This document shows positions 1 to 8,107 of a stretch of DNA of 40,921 bases, in pieces. A program made the translations under genes and the position numbers. Under the pieces are notes generated by a model. The model was given only the letters and a program-made list of their open reading frames with translations. It was not told where the DNA came from and ran no database searches. Origin of the DNA: Candidatus Latescibacterota bacterium (lineage in GTDB: Bacteria > Latescibacterota > UBA2968 > UBA8231); the NCBI GenBank assembly GCA_022827165.1, contig JAJDTN010000321.1, positions 1 through 40,921 of the forward strand. Reading direction: 5' to 3'. The stretch's first letter is position 1, and each line of letters starts with the position of its first letter.

Positions 1-269
1 GCCAGGCGGTGGAGCAGGCCCTGGGCGAGGCTCGCAAGGCCCTGGAGGGCGACGATCCGGAGGCGGTCGATTCGGCGGTGAGCAAACTGCAGCAAGCCTC
101 CCAGAAGCTGGCCGAGGTGGTCTATGCCGAGGCCCAGAAGGGGGAGGAGGCCGCCTCCGGGACGCCCCCTCCACCCCCGCAGCCCGATGAGGCGGGGCAG
201 CAGGACCAGGGCACGGGAGCCGTCGACGCCGACTTCGAGGTCGTGGACGAGAAGAAGGACAAGGAGTAG
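1..269 (+). CDS. dnaK: Chaperone DnaK (Hsp70), C-terminal fragment
   Basis: This is the last 88 codons of an open frame that enters from the left edge, so the start and the ATPase and substrate-binding domains lie outside the window. What is visible is a helical segment rich in Glu, Ala and Lys (the lid), then a Pro-rich linker, then a tail GAVDADFEVVDEKKDKE. That tail matches the conserved acidic DnaK C-terminus (usually ...VDADFEEV...), which in DnaK is the disordered end that supports client folding. The run of prolines just before the tail is longer than usual in DnaK. The gene converges on the leftward dehydrogenase with a 37-bp gap, in which I see no clear terminator. The identification rests mostly on the tail; it is family-level secure but short. 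Confidence 0.85.
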   Translation, partial: QAVEQALGEARKALEGDDPEAVDSAVSKLQQASQKLAEVVYAEAQKGEEAASGTPPPPPQPDEAGQQDQGTGAVDADFEVVDEKKDKE

Positions 270-306
270 AGAGCCGACGGAGGGAGCGGAGAGAGGGCGT
301 CCGGGC

Positions 307-1344
307 TCAGGCCCCGGGGCGCAGCAACAGCTTGAGCCCCTCCTGACGCTCCATCATCTCGAAACCGCGGCGCCACTCCGCCAGGTCCAGCTGGTGAGAG
401 ATCAGCTTCTCGTTGTCCAGGAGCCCCGAGTCCATGAGCCGGAGGGCCCGCTCCCAGGCGGCCCGCCGCTGGCCGATGCCGCCGCTCACCCGGAGCTCCT
501 TGTAGGCGATCTTCTCGAAATCGACCTCCACCCGGCGCCCGGGGAGTCCCATGAGTGAGACCTTGCCGCGCTTGCGCACGGCCTCGAGCGCCAGATCGAT
601 GGCCGCCGCGGCGCCGGCGCACTCGATGACGACATCCGCGCCGTAGCCGCCGCTGAGGCCGGCGATGCGGGCCGCCGCGTCCCCGGCCTCCACGTCGAGG
701 ACCTGGTCCACCCCCAACTCCCTCTCGGCGAAGCGCAGACGATGGCGGTCGCGGGAGGTGCCGCAGAGCACGACGGACCCCCCTTCGGCGGCCGCCACGA
801 GGGCGCTGAAGAGGCCCACGGGACCAGGGCCGATGACGGCGACCAGGTCCCCCGCCGTGACGCCGGCCTGCTCGATCACGGAGTGCACGCAGCAGGCCAG
901 CAGCTCGGTCAGGGCGCCCGCCTCGAAGCTCACCCCATCCGGCAGCCGGTGCACCAGCGTGGCGTTGACGCGGGGGGCGAAGCAGCCGTCGTGGAAGTAC
1001 CCCATCACGGTCCGTGACGGGCACATGTTGTAGTGGCCGCCGCGGCAATAGTCGCAGCGGCCGCAGATCTCGATGCTCGGCTCGCCTGTGACCCGGTCGC
1101 CGATGGCGATGTCGTCGCCCGCGTCGCTCCCCTTCTCCACCACGATGCCGCTGAACTCGTGGCCCATCACCACGGGGGTGCGGATCTTGTAGTTGATGGT
1201 GTCGTGATAGATATGCAGGTCGGACCCGCAGATCCCCGCGGCCCTCACCTCGACCTTGACCTGCCGAGGCCCCGGAGGCGCGTCGGCGACCTCGCGCAAC
1301 TCGACGAAGCCGGGGCCGCGCTCGTACTTGACGACGGCCTGCAC
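307..1344 (-). CDS. Zinc-dependent medium-chain alcohol/polyol dehydrogenase
   Basis: A 345-aa NAD(P)-dependent dehydrogenase of the MDR (GroES-like plus Rossmann) superfamily, oxidising an alcohol or polyol to a ketone or aldehyde in the cytoplasm. Seen directly: catalytic zinc motif GICGSD (Cys39) with GHE (His62, Glu63); structural zinc lobe Cys94, Cys97, Cys100, Cys108; dinucleotide-binding GPGPVG at about residues 172-177. Length is normal for the family. The sequence resembles threonine 3-dehydrogenase and sorbitol dehydrogenase groups, but substrate cannot be read from it. The start is GTG; it lies 8 bp after the stop of the upstream lipoprotein gene, so the two are likely co-transcribed, although no functional link between them is obvious. 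Confidence 0.88.
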   Translation of the reverse strand: MQAVVKYERGPGFVELREVADAPPGPRQVKVEVRAAGICGSDLHIYHDTINYKIRTPVVMGHEFSGIVVEKGSDAGDDIAIGDRVTGEPSIEICGRCDYCRGGHYNMCPSRTVMGYFHDGCFAPRVNATLVHRLPDGVSFEAGALTELLACCVHSVIEQAGVTAGDLVAVIGPGPVGLFSALVAAAEGGSVVLCGTSRDRHRLRFAERELGVDQVLDVEAGDAAARIAGLSGGYGADVVIECAGAAAAIDLALEAVRKRGKVSLMGLPGRRVEVDFEKIAYKELRVSGGIGQRRAAWERALRLMDSGLLDNEKLISHQLDLAEWRRGFEMMERQEGLKLLLRPGA

Positions 1345-1352
1345 TCTCGGGC

Positions 1353-2429
1353 CTAGTCCGCCGCGGAGGCGGGTTCCCCCGAACTCTCGGCCGCGGGCTC
1401 CGCGTCCACGATCAGCTCGATGCGGTCACCCGCCTGGATCTGCCCGGCCCCCGAGAGGGCGGCCACTTTCGACACCCTCGTGCCGATGATCTCGCGAACC
1501 TCGATCACCGCGATTCGCCGCCCGGGGTCCAGGTCGTTGCGGCCGGCAGCCGGAAAGACGGCGAAACGGTATCCCTGGTGGACCCCGTTCTCGCTGCCCA
1601 TGTTGATGAACATCTCCTCCCCGGACACGGAGAGGACCTCGGGTGTTGCGGAGCCGATGCGGACCCCGGTGGGCCGCACCAGGGGCACCGACTTCTCTAC
1701 CAGGTCGCCCATGGCCTCCGCCGTGGCCTGACCGATGGCGGTGCTCCGGAACTCCTCCGATCCGTAGGCCATCTCCCCGAGGTTCGCGAACTGGTAGTCC
1801 TGCTTCCTCGGCTTGCCCAGGAGATCGAGTCCGAGGCCCCGGTCGATCGTCTCCTGCCGCGAATGGGCCGAGCCGATGCGGCCGAGGTCGGCGACCCGGA
1901 CCAGGCGGACCTCCATCTCGGCCACGCCCTTGTAGGACTTGTAGCCGCCGATCAACGGATCGCCCACGTGAAGGCGCTCCATGTTGTAGTCGAGGAGGGT
2001 GCCGAGGACGAGCACTTCGGCCTGCAGGATCCCGCCGACCCGGCCCAGTTCCTCGTCCGTCCAGCGGGGCTTTCCCCCACCCGCCACGTCCTCCACCGCC
2101 GCGAAGGGAACGACATGCCAGGCAGTGACCTTCTCCATCTCGGAGCTGAGCATGCGCGGAACCTCGTGCACCAAGTCCCAGACGCCGTCGCGAAAACCGG
2201 AGTCGTCCTCGAAGGGCAGCACGGCGACCCAGGGCCGGTAGGCGGCCTCGTCGCCGCCTGCGGAGCGCTGGACGAGGTAGGCCTGGAGTTGAGCTCCAGA
2301 CAGCCGATCCCCGGGTTCCCCGACGTTGCTCCCGCCTGGACCCGGACCGCTCAGGACCTTGGGCAGGCAGCCGGTCAGGGCCAGGACCACCAGACTCGAC
2401 AACAGGGGGGCACGGGTCAGCAGCGACAT
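1353..2429 (-). CDS. CsgG-family outer membrane lipoprotein with FlgT-C-like tail
   Basis: A 358-aa exported lipoprotein. It has a signal peptide with lipobox LTGC (lipidated Cys21), then a region from about 60 to 245 with the CsgG/FlgO pattern: WVAVLPFEDDSG near the start, an alpha/beta core, and LVLGTLLDYN. CsgG proteins form or decorate outer membrane secretion channels, or act as periplasmic-side assembly factors. The final ~90 residues (GVHQGYRFAVF..., then QAGDRIEL) look like the small beta-rich FlgT C-terminal domain; the same kind of domain appears at 24369-24938. ATG start without a good Shine-Dalgarno. The upstream 273 bp (2430-2702) holds no gene or motif I recognise. No curli or flagellar genes are nearby, so the secreted partner is unknown. 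Confidence 0.7.
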   Translation of the reverse strand: MSLLTRAPLLSSLVVLALTGCLPKVLSGPGPGGSNVGEPGDRLSGAQLQAYLVQRSAGGDEAAYRPWVAVLPFEDDSGFRDGVWDLVHEVPRMLSSEMEKVTAWHVVPFAAVEDVAGGGKPRWTDEELGRVGGILQAEVLVLGTLLDYNMERLHVGDPLIGGYKSYKGVAEMEVRLVRVADLGRIGSAHSRQETIDRGLGLDLLGKPRKQDYQFANLGEMAYGSEEFRSTAIGQATAEAMGDLVEKSVPLVRPTGVRIGSATPEVLSVSGEEMFINMGSENGVHQGYRFAVFPAAGRNDLDPGRRIAVIEVREIIGTRVSKVAALSGAGQIQAGDRIELIVDAEPAAESSGEPASAAD

Positions 2430-2702
2430 GTGACAAGGGGTGGTTCGGCCTGGAGCCGCTGTGCGGGATCCTCGGACGGACCGGCCGGCGCCGGATGCCG
2501 TCAGATCAGCTTGCCAAGCCCCTTCATGCCCGTCCGCCGGGCGCGGTTCCTCGCCAGGGCGCCGGGGCCGCGCGAGGCGGCCGCCAGCAGGCGGAGGAGG
2601 GACAGCAGCTTGCAGGGGGCTCGGATCACAGCGGGTCTTCCGGCTTGGTGTTGATGGTCCTCACGTTACCTGCCCTGCCCTGCGAGATCAAGCCGCAATG
2701 CC

Positions 2703-2778
2703 TGGAGCCGCCTCGGGGACTCGAACCCCGAACCGCCTGATTACAAATCAGGTGCTCTGCCAATTGAGCTAAAGCGGC
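2703..2778 (-). tRNA. tRNA-Thr (anticodon UGU)
   Basis: Read leftward, a full 76-nt cloverleaf is visible. The acceptor stem pairs GCCGCTT with AGGCGGC (one G:U), the D arm is AGCTCAATTGGCAGAGC, and the anticodon stem CCTGA/TCAGG encloses loop TTTGTAA, giving anticodon TGT (reads ACA, Thr). The T arm is CGGGGTTCGAGTCCCCG and the discriminator is T, followed by an encoded CCA at 2703-2705. A possible -35 box (TTGACT on the minus strand, 2814-2819) lies upstream but without a convincing -10. No downstream terminator hairpin is evident. Confidence 0.96.
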
Positions 2779-2828
2779 TCGATTCACCCTAGCCTGCGCC
2801 TCGGACCGATTCCAGTCAAGGTGGTCCC

Positions 2829-2858
2829 TTGTGGTCGAGGCCCCTTCCGCTCTATCAT
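2829..2858 (+). promoter_or_regulatory. Predicted sigma70-type promoter of the aminotransferase gene
   Basis: TTGTGG (2829-2834), 18 bp, TATCAT (2853-2858). Predicted transcription start about 2865, giving a roughly 30-nt leader containing GGGAGAAG before the ATG at 2895. The -10 matches TATAAT at 5 of 6 bases. Confidence 0.5.
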
Positions 2859-2894
2859 CGCCGGCCCACCATCCACCGCCGGGGAGAAGCACGG

Positions 2895-3845
2895 ATGGCT
2901 TCCGAGCCCCTCGTCTTTCTGAGAGGTCGACTGCAGCCGGCTTCCGAGGCTCACGTGGCGATCTACGATGCCGCCGTGGTCCTGGGAGCGACGGTGACCG
3001 ACCTGGTACGCACCTTCGACCACCAACCCTACCGGTTGGGCGATCACCTCGACCGGTTCTTCCGCAGTTGCCGCTACGCGCGGCTGACACCTCCCATCGA
3101 CCGCGAGGAGACCGAGTCGGTCTGCCGCGACCTGGTGGCGCACAACGCCGACCTGCTGCCGCCCGGGGGAGAGCTGGCGCTCGTGCTCTTCCTCTCCCCT
3201 GGAGAGCTGGCGGTGTACGCGGGCGGTGCCGCGGGCGGCGAGGAGCCCGCGCCCACCTTCTGCATCCACACCTTTCCCCTCCCCTTTCCCATGTGGCGCC
3301 ACTTCTTCACCGAGGGCGCCCATGTCGTCACCCCGTCGATCCGGCAGGTCCCGGTCCAGTGCGTGGACCCCAAGATCAAGTGCCGGAGCCGCATGCACTG
3401 GTGGCTGGCGGACCAGGAGAGCCGGCAGGTCGATCCCCGGGCCGTCTCCCTCTGTCTCGACCTGGCCGGCAACGTCACCGAGACGGGGGGCTCGAACTTC
3501 CTGATCTGCCATGGAGAGACCGTCATCAGCCCGAGCCCCTCACAAATCCTGCGCGGGATCAGCATGACCACGGTGGCGGATCTCTGCCCCGGCCTCGGAC
3601 TCGCCTTCGAGGAGCGCGACTTCCAGGTCTACGACGTGATCAACGCCGACGAGGCCTTCCTGGCCACCACGCCGTACTGCCTGGCACCGGTGACGCGCAT
3701 CAACAACACCCCCATCGGACAGGGGCGGCCGGGGCCCGTCTTCCGCAAGCTGGTCGATGCCTGGAGCGAATCGGTGGGTGTGGACATTCTGGAGCAGATC
3801 CTGGGGCCGGGAGCGTCGGAACGGGAGAGCAGCTCCGGGCGTTGA
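2895..3845 (+). CDS. Class IV PLP-dependent aminotransferase
   Basis: A 316-aa fold-type IV PLP enzyme, the group holding branched-chain aminotransferase (IlvE), D-amino acid aminotransferase and aminodeoxychorismate lyase (PabC). Seen: N-terminal strand with IYDAAVVLGATVTD, then HLDRFFRSC, the Lys-containing DPKIKCRSRMHWW stretch where Schiff-base Lys162 (or Lys160) should lie, TETGGSN (Glu197, Asn201) that positions the PLP pyridine nitrogen and phosphate, and the loop ISPSPSQILRGIS. Length is normal. I chose the ATG at 2895 because it follows GGGAGAAG and the predicted promoter; the frame upstream is open but has no family resemblance. The sequence does not let me choose between amino-acid transaminase and lyase. 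It sits alone between a divergent tRNA and a convergent gene. Confidence 0.85.
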   Translation: MASEPLVFLRGRLQPASEAHVAIYDAAVVLGATVTDLVRTFDHQPYRLGDHLDRFFRSCRYARLTPPIDREETESVCRDLVAHNADLLPPGGELALVLFLSPGELAVYAGGAAGGEEPAPTFCIHTFPLPFPMWRHFFTEGAHVVTPSIRQVPVQCVDPKIKCRSRMHWWLADQESRQVDPRAVSLCLDLAGNVTETGGSNFLICHGETVISPSPSQILRGISMTTVADLCPGLGLAFEERDFQVYDVINADEAFLATTPYCLAPVTRINNTPIGQGRPGPVFRKLVDAWSESVGVDILEQILGPGASERESSSGR

Positions 3846-3898
3846 AGACCTCGACCGGGAGCCTGCACGGGGCCCACGGGATACCCCGGGTCCCGGGA

Positions 3899-4135
3899 TC
3901 AGTTTCCCAGTTGGCGGACGGCCGCTCCCATGACCTCGGCGCGGGTGGCGAAGGCGAGCAGTTCCTCGCGCAGATCTTCGGGCAGGTCCTGAAAGGCGAC
4001 CTTCTCCGCACCGTCGGGCAAGGACTCCGGCGACGACACCCACTCCTCGCCTTGCCTGCGCCAGGCCACGCACGTGGTGGCGCCGGCACCGGTCAGGTAG
4101 AAGCGGTCTCCGTGACGGTAGACGCGTGCGGCCAT
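3899..4135 (-). CDS. Small uncharacterised protein downstream of RidA-like gene
   Basis: A 78-aa hydrophilic protein that I do not recognise. It begins at an ATG only 3 bp after the stop of the RidA-like gene, in the same direction, so translational coupling is likely and is the main reason to accept it. The N-terminal half has short beta-like strands (VYRHGDRFYLTGAG), while the C-terminal half looks helical (LPEDLREELLAFATRAEVM). There is one Cys, no signal peptide and no membrane segment. It converges on the aminotransferase gene with a 53-bp gap that holds an imperfect GC-rich hairpin (about 3870-3895) without a T-run. Confidence 0.55.
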   Translation of the reverse strand: MAARVYRHGDRFYLTGAGATTCVAWRRQGEEWVSSPESLPDGAEKVAFQDLPEDLREELLAFATRAEVMGAAVRQLGN

Positions 4136-4138
4136 CCG

Positions 4139-4732
4139 CTACCGGTGCGGCCCCCGGGCCCGGATGATGCGCAGGGCGAGGTCGGGATCGATCTGCACGA
4201 TCATCTCCGGCTCGATGCGCACGTGCCCGGGCAGATCGAAGCCGGCCACGGCCGAGCGGGCGTGCCAGCCCGAGAGAGAGGCGTCCTCGCCGTCGACGGC
4301 GGAATCGGATATGGGGCCGCCGAAGACATCGTGAAAGATCTTGCTGTATCCATCGACGACCTGGGGAGACTTGGAGAACGCCCCGCCGCCGGCGGAATTG
4401 ACCATGCCGATGCACTTGACGCAATACCACACGTCGTTGAGGCTGCCCTCGGGATCGAGGGCCCAGTGCAGGGTGCGGATGTGATTCTCACCCGCCTCCC
4501 GTCCGGCGGCGAAGCCCTCCTCCACGTCCCCGTCGTCATTGGTCACCGCGCCGCGGCCCCCCGCCGTGCCCGAGGTGAAGACCAGCCCCGAGGGGGTGAT
4601 GGTGGCCATGCAGATGCGCCTGCCCTTGGGCGGGGGAAGCACCTCGTCCCGGCTCTGAAGATCGATGCCGAGCCGCTCGATCCGTTCGTACACGTCGAAG
4701 TCCCGCCGCCATGCCTGCGGAAGGTCGCTCAT
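4139..4732 (-). CDS. RidA/YjgF/UK114-family protein
   Basis: A 197-aa member of the Rid superfamily. Canonical RidA hydrolyses reactive 2-aminoacrylate and other imines made by PLP enzymes; other subfamilies have different or unknown roles. Seen: MATITPSGLVFTSGTAGG near residue 45, matching the N-terminal strand of Rid proteins, and in the C-terminal part RSAVAGFDLPGHVRIEPEM, matching the R-x-x-V-x-x-x-LP...VEIE signature that carries the substrate-binding Arg. It is longer than classic RidA (about 130 aa) because of an N-terminal extension of about 40 residues and an insertion before the signature, so canonical deaminase activity should not be assumed. A class IV PLP enzyme lies next door, a plausible source of imines. 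Good SD (AAGGAG) before the ATG. Confidence 0.8.
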   Translation of the reverse strand: MSDLPQAWRRDFDVYERIERLGIDLQSRDEVLPPPKGRRICMATITPSGLVFTSGTAGGRGAVTNDDGDVEEGFAAGREAGENHIRTLHWALDPEGSLNDVWYCVKCIGMVNSAGGGAFSKSPQVVDGYSKIFHDVFGGPISDSAVDGEDASLSGWHARSAVAGFDLPGHVRIEPEMIVQIDPDLALRIIRARGPHR

Positions 4733-4771
4733 CGTCCGTCTCCTTCTGGTTTGCTGTTTGGGGGGCGCACC

Positions 4772-4799
4772 AAGATAGCCCGGCCCGCCCGCGGATCAA
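4772..4799 (-). promoter_or_regulatory. Predicted promoter of the RidA-like gene
   Basis: On the minus strand TTGATC (4794-4799), 16 bp, TATCTT (4772-4777). Predicted start about 4765, leaving a roughly 32-nt leader with AAGGAG before the ATG at 4732. The pgi promoter must lie in the same 121-bp divergent gap; I see only a weak candidate for it (TTGCTG at 4751-4756). Confidence 0.5.
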
Positions 4800-4853
4800 G
4801 GATCCCGCTCCCGGCCTGATGGGGACTCCCGAAACCACCCGAGGACAGCGCAC

Positions 4854-6581
4854 ATGCCGGTAACCCTGGACCTGTCTACCCTCGGGCCCCTGGAAGAGGC
4901 GGTGGGCGCAGCCCGCCAGCGGCTTGTCCGGGAGCGCGTCGCCGCGCGAATCCTGGACCGCGACCACACACTGTGGGGCTCCCGCCCGGAGGGTATCGTC
5001 GATCGCCTGGGATGGATCGACAGCCCTCGAAAGATGGCCGGCCGGCTTCGCCCCATCGACGACCTGCTGACCGGCGCCCTGGGGGATGGCCTGACCGATG
5101 CCCTCCTGTTGGGCATGGGCGGATCGAGCCTGGCAGCCGAGGTCTACGGCCGCCTGCTGCCCCTGGCCGGGGGACGTCTGCGGCTCTCCGTCCTCGACAG
5201 CACCGACCCGGCCGCCATCGCCGACGTCGCCGCCGCCATCGATCCCGCCCGGACCCTCTACCTGCCCGCCACCAAGTCCGGCGGCACGGTGGAGACACTC
5301 TCCCTTCTGAAGCACTGCTACAACCTGACCCTCGCAGCCGTGGGCCCGGGGCGCGCGGGCCGGCACTTCGCGGCCATCACCGACCCGGGGAGCGGACTGC
5401 AGGAACTGGCCGAGTCCCTCCGCTTCCGTCGGCTCTTCCTCAACGATCCGGAGATCGGCGGCCGCTACTCCTGCCTGTCCTTCTTCGGCCTCGTACCCGC
5501 CCGCCTCGCCGGCGCCGACCCCGGCCGTCTGCTCGCCGGCGGAAGGGCCGCTCGGGCGGAGATCGTCGACGACGGCGTCGGCCTTCGGCTCGGAGCCGTC
5601 CTCGGCGCCGGCGTGGCCGCAGGACGGGACAAGCTCACCCTGATCCCCTCCCCTTCCCTGGAGCCGTTGGGAGCGTGGATCGAGCAGCTCATCGCCGAGA
5701 GCACGGGAAAGGATGGAACGGGCCTTCTGCCCATCGACGGTGAGCCAGTCGGCGAAGCCGGGTCCTACGCCGGCGACCGCCTCTTCGTCTCCGTGAAGCT
5801 GAGATGCGAGGAGGACCCACCGGAAGCGGAGGCCCTGGCCGGAGCGGGGTTCCCCGTGGTCCGGCTGGAACTCGGCGAGGCGTATGACGTCGGCGCCGCG
5901 ATGTACCTCTGGAAAGTGGCGACCATCGTCGCCGCCCACCGGATGGGCGTCAATCCCTTCGACCAGCCGAACGTGGAGTCGGCGAAGGTACTGGCGCGGT
6001 CCCTTCTCGACGCCTGTCGGACGGAGGGGGCCCGGCCCGCATCGCCGCCGGACCTCGTGGAAGCCGGCGTGGCCGCCTGCGGCCAGGTCGAGGGCGGACC
6101 TCTCTGGTCGGCGATCCGCGACTTCCTTTCCCTGGAGAAGGAGCGTCATCCTCGACCCTACGTGGCCTTCCACGCGTACCTGCCTCCGCGTCCACAGGTG
6201 GAGGCCGTATTGACGCGGATCCGCCGCCGGATCCGGGAGCGTACGGGGCTGGCCACCACCATCGGCTTCGGACCCCGGTTCCTGCACTCGACGGGCCAGC
6301 TCCACAAGGGCGACGCGGGACATGGACGGTTCTTGCAGATCACCTGTGAGGACCGGCTCGACCTGCCGATCCCGGATGCGCCCGGCGAGACCGCATCGAC
6401 CACGACTTTCGGCATGTTGAAGGCCGCCCAGGCTTCGGGGGACCGGCAAGCCCTGATCGAGGGTGGACGCGCGGTGCTGCGACTGCATCTCGCGGGCGGT
6501 CTGAGCGAAGGTCTGAGGGTAATGGAGAAGGCCTTCGAGAAGGCCCTGGCAGATGTCCCTGGCAACGGAAGAAGGAGGTAG
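4854..6581 (+). CDS. pgi: Glucose-6-phosphate isomerase (Tal-Pgi type)
   Basis: A 575-aa enzyme interconverting glucose 6-phosphate and fructose 6-phosphate. It resembles the isomerase half of bifunctional transaldolase/phosphoglucose isomerases but has no transaldolase domain, since it begins directly with an isomerase-like N-terminus. Seen: first SIS sugar-phosphate site LLGMGGSSLAAEV (about 85-97), second phosphate-binding loop ATKSGGTVETLSLLK (about 139-153), the ESTGKDGTGLLP loop (about 285-297) expected to carry the catalytic Glu, and GFGPRFLHSTGQLHKGD (about 475-492) with the PGI signature His and Lys. ATG start; upstream reading has no family resemblance. The 6-phosphogluconate dehydrogenase gene follows after 4 bp, so the pair links glycolysis to the oxidative pentose phosphate route. 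Confidence 0.9.
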   Translation: MPVTLDLSTLGPLEEAVGAARQRLVRERVAARILDRDHTLWGSRPEGIVDRLGWIDSPRKMAGRLRPIDDLLTGALGDGLTDALLLGMGGSSLAAEVYGRLLPLAGGRLRLSVLDSTDPAAIADVAAAIDPARTLYLPATKSGGTVETLSLLKHCYNLTLAAVGPGRAGRHFAAITDPGSGLQELAESLRFRRLFLNDPEIGGRYSCLSFFGLVPARLAGADPGRLLAGGRAARAEIVDDGVGLRLGAVLGAGVAAGRDKLTLIPSPSLEPLGAWIEQLIAESTGKDGTGLLPIDGEPVGEAGSYAGDRLFVSVKLRCEEDPPEAEALAGAGFPVVRLELGEAYDVGAAMYLWKVATIVAAHRMGVNPFDQPNVESAKVLARSLLDACRTEGARPASPPDLVEAGVAACGQVEGGPLWSAIRDFLSLEKERHPRPYVAFHAYLPPRPQVEAVLTRIRRRIRERTGLATTIGFGPRFLHSTGQLHKGDAGHGRFLQITCEDRLDLPIPDAPGETASTTTFGMLKAAQASGDRQALIEGGRAVLRLHLAGGLSEGLRVMEKAFEKALADVPGNGRRR

Positions 6582-6585
6582 CGTT

Positions 6586-7506
6586 GTGCAATTGGGAATG
6601 ATCGGACTCGGGCGCATGGGCGCCAACATGACGACGCGGCTCCTTCGGGACGGCCATGAACTCGTCGTCCACGACCGCGAAGAGCAGGCCGTGAGGGACG
6701 CGGAAGGGCGAGGCGCAAGAGGTGTGCCGTCGCTGGAGTGCCTGGTGGCGCAACTCGATTCGCCTCGCGCCGTGTGGGTGATGGTGCCCGCCGGCGAGGC
6801 CACGGAGGATGCCGTCGCCCGCCTCGCTGCCGCTCTGGAGACCGGGGACACGGTGATCGACGGAGGCAACAGCAACTACCGTGACACGATGCGCCGCGGC
6901 GAGGCCCTCGGAGAGAAGGGGCTGGCCTACGTCGATGTCGGCACCAGCGGCGGCGTGTGGGGCCTCGATGCGGGATACAGCTTGATGATCGGGGGACCGG
7001 AGTCGGCCGTGAACCGCCTGCGGCCGATCTTCGAGAGCCTGGCTCCGTCGTCAGAGAACGGCTGGGGGAGGGTTGGTCCGTGCGGCGCCGGCCACTTCGC
7101 CAAGATGATCCACAACGGTATCGAGTACGGCATGATGCAGGCCCTGGCCGAGGGCTTCGCGATCATGAAGAACAAGACGGAACTCGGTCTCGACTTGCAT
7201 CAAGTGGCGGAGATCTGGCGCCACGGTTCGGTAGTGCGTTCCTGGCTGCTCGACCTGACGGCGGCGGTCCTGGAGAAGGATCAGAGACTGTCCCACATCG
7301 CGCCGTACGTTGCGGATTCCGGTGAGGGCCGATGGGCGGTAGCGGAAGCGGTGGACCTCGGCGTCTCGGCCCCCGTCCTCACTCACTCTCTCATGGCGCG
7401 ACTGCGGTCGAGGGACGAGGAATCGTATGCCGACCGGCTGCTGGCGGCGATGCGCAACCAGTTCGGAGGCCACGCCATGAAGGCTGCGGAAGAGCCCGCA
7501 CCGTAG
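6586..7506 (+). CDS. gnd: 6-phosphogluconate dehydrogenase, decarboxylating (short type)
   Basis: A 306-aa enzyme oxidising and decarboxylating 6-phosphogluconate to ribulose 5-phosphate, making NAD(P)H. Seen: Rossmann motif GLGRMG (residues 7-12), the family signature IDGGNSNYRD (91-100), and the catalytic block CGAGHFAKMIHNGIEYG with Lys173, Asn177 and Glu180. The length fits the short, about 300-aa GndA-like class rather than the 470-aa form. I chose the GTG at 6586 because AAGGAGG (6572-6578) sits 7 bp upstream and the protein then starts at the first beta strand. It is 4 bp from the pgi stop, and the SD lies inside the pgi coding end, so the two genes form a coupled operon. Confidence 0.93.
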   Translation: MQLGMIGLGRMGANMTTRLLRDGHELVVHDREEQAVRDAEGRGARGVPSLECLVAQLDSPRAVWVMVPAGEATEDAVARLAAALETGDTVIDGGNSNYRDTMRRGEALGEKGLAYVDVGTSGGVWGLDAGYSLMIGGPESAVNRLRPIFESLAPSSENGWGRVGPCGAGHFAKMIHNGIEYGMMQALAEGFAIMKNKTELGLDLHQVAEIWRHGSVVRSWLLDLTAAVLEKDQRLSHIAPYVADSGEGRWAVAEAVDLGVSAPVLTHSLMARLRSRDEESYADRLLAAMRNQFGGHAMKAAEEPAP

Positions 7507-7555
7507 TTCCTGGGAGACAACGCAACACGCCGAAGGCAAGGCTGCAACGGTCCAC

Positions 7556-7585
7556 TTGAGGCAAAAGCGGATCTCTTCGTAACTT
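7556..7585 (+). promoter_or_regulatory. Predicted promoter of the small HTH gene
   Basis: TTGAGG (7556-7561), 18 bp, TAACTT (7580-7585). The predicted start near 7592 gives a leader of about 55 nt ending in GGAGGAG before the ATG at 7647. The 140-bp gap after gnd holds nothing else I recognise. Confidence 0.45.
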
Positions 7586-7646
7586 ATGTGTCGACTGGCG
7601 CGCTGATTCCACCAACATCAACGCAGTCCCATCCGGAGGAGACTAC

Positions 7647-8090
7647 ATGCCGAATGTTGCCCAAGTACTCAAGGAGGAGATCAGCCGATTGGCGCGCAAG
7701 GAGATCCGCGCCTCCTGCGATCCCCTGCGCAAGCAGGTTCAGAGTTTGAGACGCACGGTGCGTACCCAGCAGGAGACGATCGACAAACTCGAGAGGTCTC
7801 TGTCGAAGATGGTCGATATGACCGCCACCGAGGCGGGCACTTCCCTCTATGCGCCCGCGGAGGAGAAGGAACAGCGTTCTCGGGCACGGGTGACACCGGC
7901 TTCGATCCGGAGGCATCGGCTTCGCCTCGGGCTCTCGCAGGCCCAGCTTGGTGGGTTGCTGAATGTGAGCACCAACACCATCGTCCGGTGGGAGCAAGGC
8001 AGCTCGAAACCGCGGGTTCAGCACCGCACCGCCCTGTTGCGTCTTCGCGACCTGGGCGTTCGCGACGTAAAGCAGATCCTCGAAGAGTAA
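7647..8090 (+). CDS. Coiled-coil plus Cro/C1-type helix-turn-helix DNA-binding protein
   Basis: A 147-aa basic protein. Residues 1-60 (MPNVAQVLKEEISRLARKEI onward) are predicted helical, with heptad-like spacing around RKQVQSLRRTVRTQQETIDKLE, consistent with a dimerising coiled coil. Residues about 85-140 form an XRE-type HTH: RLRLGLSQAQLGGLLNVSTN, then RWEQGSSKPR and a C-terminal helix. Proteins with this N-terminal start and a C-terminal HTH occur widely in bacterial genomes as small uncharacterised regulators; a target cannot be inferred. The gene has its own promoter, a strong SD (GGAGGAG) and its own terminator, so it is a monocistronic unit. Confidence 0.8.
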   Translation: MPNVAQVLKEEISRLARKEIRASCDPLRKQVQSLRRTVRTQQETIDKLERSLSKMVDMTATEAGTSLYAPAEEKEQRSRARVTPASIRRHRLRLGLSQAQLGGLLNVSTNTIVRWEQGSSKPRVQHRTALLRLRDLGVRDVKQILEE

Positions 8091-8107
8091 CGACAACCCT
8101 CACGACG

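Noticed and set aside
2430..2702. Possible small RNA or gene beside the tRNA
   Set aside because: Only weak GC-rich inverted repeats and shadow frames; no promoter-terminator pair found.
3864..3900. GC-rich hairpin between convergent aminotransferase and small gene as a terminator
   Set aside because: Stem is imperfect and there is no T-run on either strand.
2831..4819. Long plus-strand open frame across the aminotransferase and RidA-like genes
   Set aside because: Arg/Pro/Gly-rich translation in the wrong frame of a recognisable aminotransferase and antisense to RidA.
4536..6875. Long minus-strand open frame (779 codons) opposite pgi and gnd
   Set aside because: Its product is low-complexity and resembles no family, while the plus strand holds clear Pgi and Gnd motifs. 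High GC makes such shadows common.
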